Of a DNA stretch of 64,000 bases, positions 44,237-51,601 are shown piece after piece. Every line of letters starts with the position of its first letter. The first letter of the stretch is position 1. The translations under genes and the position numbers were made by a program. The stretch comes from Streptomyces flaveolus (GTDB lineage: Bacteria > Actinomycetota > Actinomycetes > Streptomycetales > Streptomycetaceae): assembly GCF_014648815.1 (NCBI RefSeq), contig NZ_BMRV01000022.1, forward strand, positions 48,581-112,580, in the 5' to 3' direction. The notes below the pieces were generated by a model, which saw nothing but the letters and a program-made list of their open reading frames with translations, made no database searches and was not told where the DNA came from.

Positions 44237-45868
44237 ATGGACGCTGTGACCCAGGTCCCCGCCCCCGTCAACGAGCCGGTGCACGGCTACGCCCCCGGCT
44301 CGCCCGAGCGCGCCCGGCTGGAGGCCAAGCTCAAGGAGCTGGCCGACAACCCGATCGACCTGCCCTGCACCATCGGCGGGGTCAAGCGGATGGGCGGCGG
44401 CGAGCGCTTCGACGTCGTGCAGCCGCACAACCACAAGGCCCGCCTGGGTACGTACGCGAACGCCACCCAGCAGGACGCCCAGGACGCGATCGACGCCGCC
44501 CTGGCCGCCGCCCCGGCGTGGCGCGCGATGTCCTTCGACGACCGCGCGGCGATCATCCTGCGCGCCGCCGAGCTGCTGTCCGGCCCGTGGCGCGAGACCA
44601 TCGCCGCCTCCACCATGCTCGGCCAGTCCAAGACGGCCCAGCAGGCCGAGATCGACAGCCCCTGCGAGCTCGTCGACTTCTGGCGCTTCAACGTCCACTA
44701 CGCGCGGAACATCCTGGCCGAGCAGCCCCCGGCCAACTCGCCCGGCGTGTGGAACCGCATGGACCACCGCCCGCTGGAGGGCTTCGTCTACGCGATCACG
44801 CCGTTCAACTTCAGCGCGATCGCGGCCAACCTGCCCACCGCCCCGGCCCTGATGGGCAACGTGGTGGTCTGGAAGCCGTCCCCGACGCAGACCCACGCCG
44901 CCGTGCTGCTCATGGAGCTGCTGGAGGAGGCCGGTCTGCCCAAGGGCGTCATCAACCTGGTCACCGGTGACGGCCTGGCGGTCTCCGAGGTCGCCCTGAA
45001 CCACCGCGACCTGGCCGGCATCCACTTCACCGGCTCGACCAAGACCTTCCAGCACCTGTGGAAGACGGTCGGCAACAACATCGAGAAGTACCGCACCTAC
45101 CCGCGTCTGGTCGGCGAGACCGGCGGCAAGGACTTCCTGGTCGCCCACCCGTCGGCCGACCGCGCGGTGCTCAAGACCGCCCTGACCCGCGGTGCCTTCG
45201 AGTACCAGGGCCAGAAGTGCAGCGCCACCTCCCGCGCGTACATCCCGGCGTCCATCTGGAACGACGGGTTCAAGGAGGAGTTCGCCGCCGAGGTCGACTA
45301 CCTCACCATGGGTGACGTCACCGACCTGTCGAACTTCATCGGCGCCGTCATCGACGAGCGGTCCTTCGCCAAGAACAAGGCCGCCATCGACCGCGCCAAG
45401 GAGGACGACGCCTGCACGATCGTCGCCGGCGGTTCCTACGACGACTCGGTCGGCTACTTCGTCCGCCCGACGGTCATCGAGTGCTCCGACCCGGAGAACG
45501 AGGTGTTCCGCACCGAGTACTTCGGCCCGATCCTCGCCGTGCACGTCTACGAGGACGACAAGTACGACGAGATGCTGACCCAGATGGAGTCGGTGTCCGA
45601 CTACGCCCTCACCGGCTCGGTCATCTCCAACGACCGCGCGGCGGCGGCGTACACGATGGAGAAGCTGCGCTACGCGGCCGGCAACTTCTACATCAACGAC
45701 AAGTCGACCGGTGCCGTCGTCGGTCAGCAGCCCTTCGGCGGCGGCCGTGCCTCCGGCACCAACGACAAGGCCGGTGCCCCGCAGAACCTGATGCGCTGGA
45801 CGCTGACCCGCGCCATCAAGGAGACGCTGGTCGCGCCGACCGACTACACGTACCCGCACATGGGCTGA
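44237..45868 (+). CDS. pruA: L-glutamate gamma-semialdehyde (P5C) dehydrogenase
   Basis: The protein has 543 residues in the aldehyde dehydrogenase superfamily. It oxidises glutamate semialdehyde to glutamate with NAD, second step of proline degradation. The general base Glu is in LVGETGGKDF, the nucleophile Cys in YQGQKCSATSRAY, and FTGSTKTFQ is the NAD-binding loop. The C-terminal GQQPFGGGRASGTNDKAGAP is typical of the family. AAGGAG lies about 12 bases before the ATG. The operon ends in a strong hairpin. Confidence 0.96.
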   Translation: MDAVTQVPAPVNEPVHGYAPGSPERARLEAKLKELADNPIDLPCTIGGVKRMGGGERFDVVQPHNHKARLGTYANATQQDAQDAIDAALAAAPAWRAMSFDDRAAIILRAAELLSGPWRETIAASTMLGQSKTAQQAEIDSPCELVDFWRFNVHYARNILAEQPPANSPGVWNRMDHRPLEGFVYAITPFNFSAIAANLPTAPALMGNVVVWKPSPTQTHAAVLLMELLEEAGLPKGVINLVTGDGLAVSEVALNHRDLAGIHFTGSTKTFQHLWKTVGNNIEKYRTYPRLVGETGGKDFLVAHPSADRAVLKTALTRGAFEYQGQKCSATSRAYIPASIWNDGFKEEFAAEVDYLTMGDVTDLSNFIGAVIDERSFAKNKAAIDRAKEDDACTIVAGGSYDDSVGYFVRPTVIECSDPENEVFRTEYFGPILAVHVYEDDKYDEMLTQMESVSDYALTGSVISNDRAAAAYTMEKLRYAAGNFYINDKSTGAVVGQQPFGGGRASGTNDKAGAPQNLMRWTLTRAIKETLVAPTDYTYPHMG

Positions 45869-45887
45869 CACCCGCACGCGAACGCCC

Positions 45888-45917
45888 GACGGGCCAGGTC
45901 TTCGGACCTGGCCCGTC
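45888..45917 (+). terminator. Terminator with TTCG tetraloop after pruA
   Basis: GACGGGCCAGGTC (45888-45900) and GACCTGGCCCGTC (45905-45917) form a perfect 13-bp stem closed by TTCG, 19 bases after the pruA stop. It also lies before the convergent small gene, so it can serve both directions. Confidence 0.85.
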
Positions 45918-45933
45918 CGCGTGTTTCCCGGCC

Positions 45934-46140
45934 CTAGCCGGGCATCTCGGTCCGCTCCCACCACTCGTACACCCGGAGCCTGCCCTCGGAGGTGTCCGCG
46001 TGGCGGTCGGTGGGCCTGAAGTGCTCGTAGCCGTTGCGCAGCTGGATCTTCAGGTCTTCTCCGGGTGTCGTGATCGGGACAACCCGGTCGGGCAGATCCT
46101 GCGGTCCGCCCTCGAGAAGTGCTCTGGCCGTGTCGCTCAT
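45934..46140 (-). CDS. DUF5988-like small protein (68 aa)
   Basis: The protein has 68 residues. The ATG at 46140 has GGTGAGGGC upstream on its strand; a longer frame has no ribosome binding site. The pattern LLEGGPQDLPDRVVPI ... LRNGYEHFRPT is like DUF5988 proteins, a small actinobacterial family of unknown role that I recall near secondary-metabolism genes. No membrane segment. It is convergent with pruA. Confidence 0.5.
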   Translation of the reverse strand: MSDTARALLEGGPQDLPDRVVPITTPGEDLKIQLRNGYEHFRPTDRHADTSEGRLRVYEWWERTEMPG

Positions 46141-46469
46141 GCCCTCACCGTTCCCGCGCCCGGAGCCCGATGCCACACGCCCTGCGGAGGATCAGTCGTG
46201 TGGAGCCGTACTCCTGCGACATCGCAGGTCGGCGCCGTGGGGCCCACTCCGCCGTCTCAGATAGTAGGAAGTCCGAGTAATTGTGCAGACAGGAGCGCGT
46301 CGCTCCCTTAGTTTTGTAGGAGCCGAACGCCTCGCTCGATCAAGCGAATGGCGGTCGTGAGCCGGGCCCCGTGCAGGCAATCCCTGCGGCCCCACGGCTC
46401 CCCGCCCCTTCCGGTGTCTCGTAACCCCTTTTCCGCACTCCGCATCTGTGTCGAAGGAGTCGATTCCCC
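46141..46469. other. 329-base divergent intergenic region
   Basis: No gene is seen. GGAGCG-CGT-CGCTCC (46290-46304) is a small hairpin, and the A/T-rich stretch that follows (46303-46316, CCCTTAGTTTTGTA) stands out from the GC background and may be the promoter of the 43-aa gene at 46470. Confidence 0.35.
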
Positions 46470-46601
46470 ATGGCCGAGACGACCGTCCGCCGCCGAGTCC
46501 GCCACACCTCCCGCACCAGCGACTCCGACCGCAAGAACGCCGCCGCCGCCCTCCAGCGCGCCCTCGACCGCCGGGACAACGGCGGCTCCACCGGCCACTG
46601 A
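46470..46601 (+). CDS. Small basic protein (43 aa)
   Basis: This short ORF follows a clear ribosome binding site (AAGGAG at 46454-46459) 10 bases before the ATG. It encodes 43 residues: a basic start (AETTVRRRVRHTSRTSDSDRKN), then an amphipathic helix (AAAALQRALDRRD) and a short glycine tail. Third codon positions are almost all G or C. No family is known to me. It lies 87 bases before leuB and could share its transcript. Confidence 0.5.
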   Translation: MAETTVRRRVRHTSRTSDSDRKNAAAALQRALDRRDNGGSTGH

Positions 46602-46688
46602 GGACGGGCCAGCCCCGGGCAGGGACCCGCGGTGTCCGCATGCCGGACACCGCATGTCATCCCGTGGGACGAGGGGTAGGGTGCGGTC

Positions 46689-47732
46689 ATGTCTCGCAGC
46701 CTCAATCTCGCAGTGATCCCGGGTGACGGCATCGGCCAGGAGGTCGTGGCCGAAGGTCTCAAGGTCCTCTCCGCCGTCCTTCCGCAGGATGTGAAGCTGG
46801 AGACCAAGGAGTTCGACTTCGGCGCCCGGCGCTACCACGCCACCGGTGAGACCCTCACCGACGCCGACCTCGACGCCCTCAAGGCGCACGACGCCATCCT
46901 GCTCGGCGCGATCGGCGACCCGTCGGTGCCGTCCGGCGTGCTGGAGCGCGGCTTCCTGCTCAAGCTCCGCTTCGCCTTCGACCACCACGTGAACCTCCGC
47001 CCGTCGAAGCTCCTGCCCGGTGTCGCCACCCCGCTCGCCGGCCAGCCGGAGATCGACTTCGTCGTCGTCCGCGAGGGCACCGAGGGCCCGTACACGGGCA
47101 ACGGCGGCACCATCCGCAAGGGCACCGAGCACGAGGTCGCCACCGAGGTCTCCGTCAACACGGCCTACGGTGTCGAGCGCGTCGTCCGCGACGCCTTCGC
47201 CCGCGCCCAGGCCCGCCCGCGCAAGAAGCTGGCGCTGATCCACAAGAACAACGTGCTGACCTTCGCCGGTCACCTGTGGACCAACGTCTTCAACAAGGTG
47301 GCCGAGGAGTTCCCCGAGGTCACCACCGAGTACATGCACGTGGACGCGGCGACGATCTACCTCGTCACGCAGCCCGAGCGCTTCGACGTGATCGTCACCG
47401 ACAACCTGTTCGGCGACATCATCACCGACCTGGCCGCGGCCGTCTCCGGCGGCATCGGCGTCGCCGCGAGCGGGAACATCAACCCGTCCGGCGAATTCCC
47501 CTCGATGTTCGAGCCGGTGCACGGTTCCGCGCCCGACATCGCCGGCCAGGGCAAGGCCGACCCGACCGCCACGGTCCTGTCCGTCGCCCTGCTGCTGCGC
47601 CATCTCGGCCACGAGGACGAGGCGACCCGGATCGAGGAGGCCGTCGCGGCCGACCTCGGCGAGCGTGTCGGCAAGCCCGGCCGCAGCACCTCCGAGATCG
47701 GCGACGCGCTCGCCGTACGAGTAGCCGGCTGA
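46689..47732 (+). CDS. leuB: 3-isopropylmalate dehydrogenase
   Basis: The protein has 347 residues. It performs the NAD-dependent oxidation and decarboxylation of 3-isopropylmalate in leucine synthesis, and also acts on the methyl-malate of the citramalate route to 2-ketobutyrate. LAVIPGDGIGQEVVAEG is the N-terminus, AILLGAIGDPSVPSG a substrate loop, LRPSKLLPG and FVVVREGTEGPYTG carry the substrate arginines, and TDNLFGDIITDLAAAVSGGIGVA holds the metal-binding aspartates. PVHGSAPDIAGQGKADP is also conserved. It belongs to the compact actinobacterial LeuB group. Leucine and isoleucine genes ilvE and cimA lie nearby. Confidence 0.95.
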   Translation: MSRSLNLAVIPGDGIGQEVVAEGLKVLSAVLPQDVKLETKEFDFGARRYHATGETLTDADLDALKAHDAILLGAIGDPSVPSGVLERGFLLKLRFAFDHHVNLRPSKLLPGVATPLAGQPEIDFVVVREGTEGPYTGNGGTIRKGTEHEVATEVSVNTAYGVERVVRDAFARAQARPRKKLALIHKNNVLTFAGHLWTNVFNKVAEEFPEVTTEYMHVDAATIYLVTQPERFDVIVTDNLFGDIITDLAAAVSGGIGVAASGNINPSGEFPSMFEPVHGSAPDIAGQGKADPTATVLSVALLLRHLGHEDEATRIEEAVAADLGERVGKPGRSTSEIGDALAVRVAG

Positions 47733-47763
47733 CCGGGCCGCGCACTCGAAACACAACCTTTCG

Positions 47764-47801
47764 AAGCCGCCGGGTCCGAAAAACAAGGCGCCCGGCGGCT
47801 T
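47764..47801 (+). terminator. Terminator after leuB
   Basis: AAGCCGCCGGG (47764-47774) and CCCGGCGGCTT (47791-47801) form an 11-bp stem with a 16-base A-rich loop, followed by TCTCC, 31 bases after the leuB stop. Confidence 0.75.
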
Positions 47802-47853
47802 TCTCCTGCGTCCGCCAGGTGCGACCATCGAATCCTGGGCCGCATTCACCCTG

Positions 47854-47883
47854 TTTCACCCGTCGCCACCCGCGCGCGATAAT
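47854..47883 (+). promoter_or_regulatory. Candidate ilvE promoter
   Basis: TTTCAC (47854-47859) and GATAAT (47878-47883) are spaced 18 bases apart and resemble -35 and -10 boxes of the main sigma factor. They lie 110 bases before the ilvE start and after the leuB terminator. Confidence 0.4.
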
Positions 47884-47992
47884 CGAACGCGAAGCCGCGA
47901 CATGAGGGAATGCTCGGACGTCCTAGCACCGGCCACCGGCCGTACGGGCGTGAACGCGGCCCGTCACGACAACCGGTGAAGGACATCAACCC

Positions 47993-49081
47993 ATGACGAC
48001 GCCCACGATCGAGCTCAAGCCGTCCGCCAACCCGCTCTCCGACGCCGAGCGGGGGGCGATCCTGGCCAACCCGGGGTTCGGCCGCCACTTCACCGATCAC
48101 ATGGTGACGATCAAGTGGACGGAGGGCCGCGGCTGGCACGACGGCCAGCTCGTCCCGTACGCCCCGCTCTCCCTCGACCCGGCCACCATGGTCCTGCACT
48201 ACGCGCAGGAGATCTTCGAGGGCCTGAAGGCCTACCGCCGGCCCGACGGATCCGTCGCCACCTTCCGTCCGGAGAAGAACGCGCAGCGCTTCCAGGCGTC
48301 CTCGCGCCGCCTCGGCATGCCCGAGCTGCCGGTGGAGACGTTCATCGAGGCGTGCGACGCGCTGGTGAGCCAGGACCAGAAGTGGGTTCCGGAGCACGGC
48401 GGCGAGGAGTCCCTCTACCTGCGCCCCTTCATGATCGCGACCGAGGTCGGCCTGGGCGTCAAGCCGGCCAACGAGTACCTCTTCCTCGTCATCGCCTCCC
48501 CGGCCGGCGCGTACTTCCCGGGCGGGGTCAAGCCGGTCTCCATCTGGGTCTCCGAGGACCGCGTCCGCGCCGTCCCGGGCGGCATGGGCGACGCCAAGAC
48601 CGGCGGCAACTACGCCGCGTCGCTACTCGCGCAGGCCGAGGCCGCGGCGAAGGGCTGCGACCAGGTCTGCTACCTCGACGCGATCGAGCGCAAGTGGGTC
48701 GAAGAACTCGGCGGGATGAACCTGTACTTCGTGTACGGCGACAAGATCGTCACCCCGTCCCTCACCGGCTCCATCCTGGAGGGCGTCACCCGCGACTCCC
48801 TGCTCACCGTCGCCCGTGACCTCGGCTACGAGGCCGAGGAGGGCCGCGTCTCGGTGGAGCAGTGGCAGCGCGACTCGGAGAACGGCACCCTCACGGAGGT
48901 CTTCGCCTGCGGTACGGCGGCCGTGATCACGCCGGTCGGCACGGTGAAGCGGGCCGGTGCGGAGTGGCAGCAGAGCGGGGGCGAGCCGGGTGAGGTGACG
49001 CAGCGGCTGCGTGCGGCTCTGCTCGACATCCAGCGCGGGACGGTCGAGGACAAGCACGGCTGGATGCACCGTCTGGCGTGA
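47993..49081 (+). CDS. ilvE: Branched-chain amino acid aminotransferase
   Basis: The protein has 362 residues, class IV PLP aminotransferase. It performs the last step of valine, leucine and isoleucine synthesis with glutamate as donor. LHYAQEIFEGLKAYRRPDGSVATFRPEKNAQRF is the usual N-terminal block (positions about 62-94), and YLRPFMIATE and GGNYAASLLAQAEAAAKGCDQVCYLDA follow, the latter containing the cofactor-binding region; GTAAVITPVG is the C-terminal phosphate loop. AAGGACATC precedes the ATG. It has its own promoter region after the leuB terminator. Confidence 0.94.
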   Translation: MTTPTIELKPSANPLSDAERGAILANPGFGRHFTDHMVTIKWTEGRGWHDGQLVPYAPLSLDPATMVLHYAQEIFEGLKAYRRPDGSVATFRPEKNAQRFQASSRRLGMPELPVETFIEACDALVSQDQKWVPEHGGEESLYLRPFMIATEVGLGVKPANEYLFLVIASPAGAYFPGGVKPVSIWVSEDRVRAVPGGMGDAKTGGNYAASLLAQAEAAAKGCDQVCYLDAIERKWVEELGGMNLYFVYGDKIVTPSLTGSILEGVTRDSLLTVARDLGYEAEEGRVSVEQWQRDSENGTLTEVFACGTAAVITPVGTVKRAGAEWQQSGGEPGEVTQRLRAALLDIQRGTVEDKHGWMHRLA

Positions 49082-49153
49082 GGCACCCGGCGCCGGGGGC
49101 GAACCCGCCGGGGGCTCCGCCCCCGGACCCCCGGCCTGTGCCCACCCACCACC

Positions 49154-49320
49154 CGACTCGGTCGGCCGGGAAGCGGGCGTACTCCGTCCGTTCCGGCGCG
49201 AAGATGACGTCGTCCCTACGCGCCCGCCGTGCGACTCGGTCGGCCGGGAAGCGGGGGCACCCCGTCCGTTCCGGTGCCGCGGAGGTGACGTCGCTCATGC
49301 GCGCTCCGCGTGTGACTCGG
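49154..49320. repeat. Imperfect tandem repeat of 78-81 bases beside the permease gene
   Basis: A unit beginning CGACTCGGTCGGCCGGGAAG occurs at 49154-49231 and again at 49232-49312, with a third, degenerate start at 49313. Both full copies also share CGTCCGTTCCGG and a TGACGTCG block. The period is a multiple of three. On the minus strand it reads as a repeated peptide of the form APERTxxxRFPADRV, starting at an ATG that overlaps the permease stop. Upstream of it, GGGGGCTCCGCCCCC at about 49108-49122 is a typical genus hairpin. Confidence 0.65.
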
Positions 49321-50752
49321 CCGGGTCGGGAGCGGGCGGCGCCGTCGTTTCGGCCTCCGGTGCCGCGGGCGCCACCGCGCCCTGCGTCGACAGCACGTAG
49401 ACCACCCCGCCCACCAGGCCCGACAGCAGGAAGCTGCAGTCCACCCCGCCCGTGAACGCCAGCAGCGGGCCCTGGTACGTCGGCAGGGACACCGCCAGCA
49501 CGCCGACGAGCGCGCCCGCCGCCCAGGCGACCGTGGCCGGGAGGTTCCAGCCCGCCCGGTACCAGTAGACGCCGCCCCGCGCCCGCCGGTTGAAGACCTG
49601 GAGGGCGTCGGCGTCGTACCGTCCGCCGGAGCGGACGAAGCCTATGAGGGTGATGACCGCCCAGGGCGTGCCGATCGCCGTGAGCAGCAGCACGAACGAC
49701 GTCATCGCCGACTGCGCGTCCCACGCGTAGTGCCCGACGAAGACGCAGACCGTGGCGACGACGGCCACCGTGCAGGTGGCCCGGGCACGGGAGGCGCGCG
49801 GCAGGATGGCGTCCAGGTCCAGGCCCATCGAGTAGAGCATCAGCCCCGCGTTGCCGACCGACCCCGCGGAGGCGGCGAGCAGCAGCGGCACCAGGTACCA
49901 GCCGGGGGAGGCGTCGACCAGCGGACCCGCGTAGTCGAGCGCGCCGCGCGCCGCGAACGCCGTGAAGGTGCCGAAGAGCTGCGGCACCAGCAGGCCCAGC
50001 AGCAGCCCCAGCCAGGTCGCGTGCAGGACCCGGCGGGAGGAGAAGCGGGCCGGGGAGATGTAACGGGTGTAGTCGCCGAGCAGCGTGATGAAGGCGATCG
50101 GCCCGGACAGTCCGGCGGCCACGGCGGACAGCAGCCAGGTCGGCCAGAACCCGCCCAGCAGATAGCCGCCCGCCTCCGGCAGCGCGGCGGTCGTGAAGTC
50201 GGGGGCGTAGGCGATCACGCCCAGCACCAGCAGCGCCGTCATGCCGAAGGCCAGCACCCGCGACATGGCGAGCAGCACCCGGTAGCCGTAGACCGCGCCC
50301 GCGACGGTCGCCGCCGCGAGCAGCCCGTAGACGACGGCGTACGAGGCCCCGCCGTCCGGCAGTCCGAACAGCCGGCCGAGCACGCCCACCATGACGTCCC
50401 CGCCGATCCACACGGTCAGCGCGGTGTAGCCGAGGGCCAGCAGCAGGCCGACCACCGAGCCGACCAGCCGGCCGCGCACGCCGAACTGGGCACCGGAGGA
50501 CGTCGACAGGTTGGTCGCGGTGCGCAGCGAGACCAGCGCGAGCGGGGCCGTGAACAGCGTGCCGACGACCGTTCCCGCCACCACCGAACTGACCGAGCCC
50601 CAGAAGTCGAGGCCGAAGGACGGCGGCAGCCAGCCGAAGACGATCACGCCCAGGCAGAGGTTGGACCCCAGCAGGATCGAGACCAGGTCCCGGGGCCCGC
50701 TGGTGCGTTCGGCTTCGGGGATGGTGTCGACACCGCGCTGTTCTATCGGCAT
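49295..50752 (-). CDS. NCS1-family permease (cytosine/purine/hydantoin type)
   Basis: The protein has 485 residues and about 12 helices. The NCS1 pattern is visible: SILLGSNLCLGVIVFGWLPP in helix 1, NLSTSSGAQFGVRGRLVGSVVG for the helix 2-3 region and FITLLGDYTRYISPARFSSRR after helix 6. These sodium- or proton-coupled carriers import nucleobases, hydantoins, allantoin or thiamine-related compounds; no substrate can be deduced. A GGAG lies about 7 bases before the ATG on its strand. It is divergent from the urease-like operon across a region with two palindromes, so it probably imports a substrate of those enzymes or of related nitrogen metabolism. Confidence 0.85.
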   Translation of the reverse strand: MPIEQRGVDTIPEAERTSGPRDLVSILLGSNLCLGVIVFGWLPPSFGLDFWGSVSSVVAGTVVGTLFTAPLALVSLRTATNLSTSSGAQFGVRGRLVGSVVGLLLALGYTALTVWIGGDVMVGVLGRLFGLPDGGASYAVVYGLLAAATVAGAVYGYRVLLAMSRVLAFGMTALLVLGVIAYAPDFTTAALPEAGGYLLGGFWPTWLLSAVAAGLSGPIAFITLLGDYTRYISPARFSSRRVLHATWLGLLLGLLVPQLFGTFTAFAARGALDYAGPLVDASPGWYLVPLLLAASAGSVGNAGLMLYSMGLDLDAILPRASRARATCTVAVVATVCVFVGHYAWDAQSAMTSFVLLLTAIGTPWAVITLIGFVRSGGRYDADALQVFNRRARGGVYWYRAGWNLPATVAWAAGALVGVLAVSLPTYQGPLLAFTGGVDCSFLLSGLVGGVVYVLSTQGAVAPAAPEAETTAPPAPDPAESHAERA

Positions 50753-50782
50753 GGCTGGTCTCCTTCGACGGCCGCCTGATGA

Positions 50783-50798
50783 TTAGAGCGACGTTCAA
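50783..50798. promoter_or_regulatory. Degenerate copy of the TetR operator, permease side
   Basis: TTAGAG (50783-50788) with TTCAA ten bases on forms a weaker version of the palindrome at 50852-50868. It lies 31 bases before the permease start on its strand. Two operators at the two ends of the divergent region would allow one regulator to control both directions. Confidence 0.45.
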
Positions 50799-50851
50799 TG
50801 TGACGTCCGCCAAGGCTGTCCGTCAACGTTTCCGTTCCATGAATTCGACGT

Positions 50852-50868
50852 TTAGAGTGATGCTCTAA
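50852..50868. promoter_or_regulatory. Palindromic operator of the urease-like operon
   Basis: TTAGAG-TGATG-CTCTAA is a perfect 6-bp inverted repeat with a 5-base spacer, 28 bases before the GTG of the fused urease subunit gene. It is the likely binding site of the TetR protein encoded at the end of the cluster. Confidence 0.6.
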
Positions 50869-50896
50869 TGCGTGGAAGGCAAGGAGGTGCCGCGTC

Positions 50897-51601
50897 GTGA
50901 GACTGACTCCCACGGAACGTGACCGGCTGCTGCTCTTCGGGGCGGCCGAACTGGCCCGTGCCCGCCGGGCCAGAGGGCTCCGGCTGAACGTCCCGGAGGC
51001 GACGGCCCTGATCGCGGACACCGTCTGCGAGGCCGCCCGCGACGGTGCCCGGCTCGCGGAGGCCGTCGAGCGCGCCCGGTCCGTGCTCGGACCCGACGAC
51101 GTGCTGCCCGGTGTCGCCGACGTGGTCACCGAGGTGCACGTGGAGGCGGTCTTCGACGACGGCTCCCGGCTCGCGGTCGTCTCCGACCCCATCGGCGGCG
51201 GCCTGGGGGAGCGCGCCCCGGGTGCGCTGCTGCCCGGCCCGCAGCACGCCGAACCCGAGGCGGTGATCCGGCTGACCGTCACCAACACCGCCACCGTCCC
51301 GGTCTCCGTCACCTCCCACTTCCACTTCTTCGAGGCCAACCCGCGCCTGGACTTCGACCGCGAACGGGCCTACGGCATGCGCCTGGCCGTTCCCGCCGGG
51401 TCGTCGGTGCGCTTCGGGCCGGGGGAGAGCGCCGAGGTCGGGCTCGTGCCCATCGGCGGGCTCCGCGTCGCGATCGGGTTCGCCGGTCTGGTCGACGGCC
51501 CGCTGGACGCGCCGGGCGCGAAGGAGGAGGCCCTGCGCCGGGCCGCCGCCTGCGGCTACCTCGGCGTCACGGAAACACCTGATCAGGAGGTCGAGCGATG
51601 A
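50897..51601 (+). CDS. Fused urease gamma/beta subunit (UreAB type)
   Basis: The protein has 234 residues. The first 100 are a urease gamma subunit (RLTPTERDRLLLFGAAELARARRARGLRLN, VLPGVADVVTEVHVEAVFDDGSRL) and the rest a beta subunit (VSVTSHFHFFEANPRLDFDR, GMRLAVPAGSSVRFGPGESAEVGLVPIGG). Such fusion occurs in some actinobacteria and in Helicobacter. These subunits form the scaffold around the alpha subunit. AAGGAGG lies upstream of the GTG. The stop overlaps the start of the urease-like alpha gene as ATGA, so the subunits are made in fixed ratio. Confidence 0.88.
   Translation: MRLTPTERDRLLLFGAAELARARRARGLRLNVPEATALIADTVCEAARDGARLAEAVERARSVLGPDDVLPGVADVVTEVHVEAVFDDGSRLAVVSDPIGGGLGERAPGALLPGPQHAEPEAVIRLTVTNTATVPVSVTSHFHFFEANPRLDFDRERAYGMRLAVPAGSSVRFGPGESAEVGLVPIGGLRVAIGFAGLVDGPLDAPGAKEEALRRAAACGYLGVTETPDQEVER

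Noticed and set aside
46448..46726. Larger frames across the 43-aa gene region
   Set aside because: They lack the good AAGGAG ribosome binding site of the 46470 ATG and overlap leuB.
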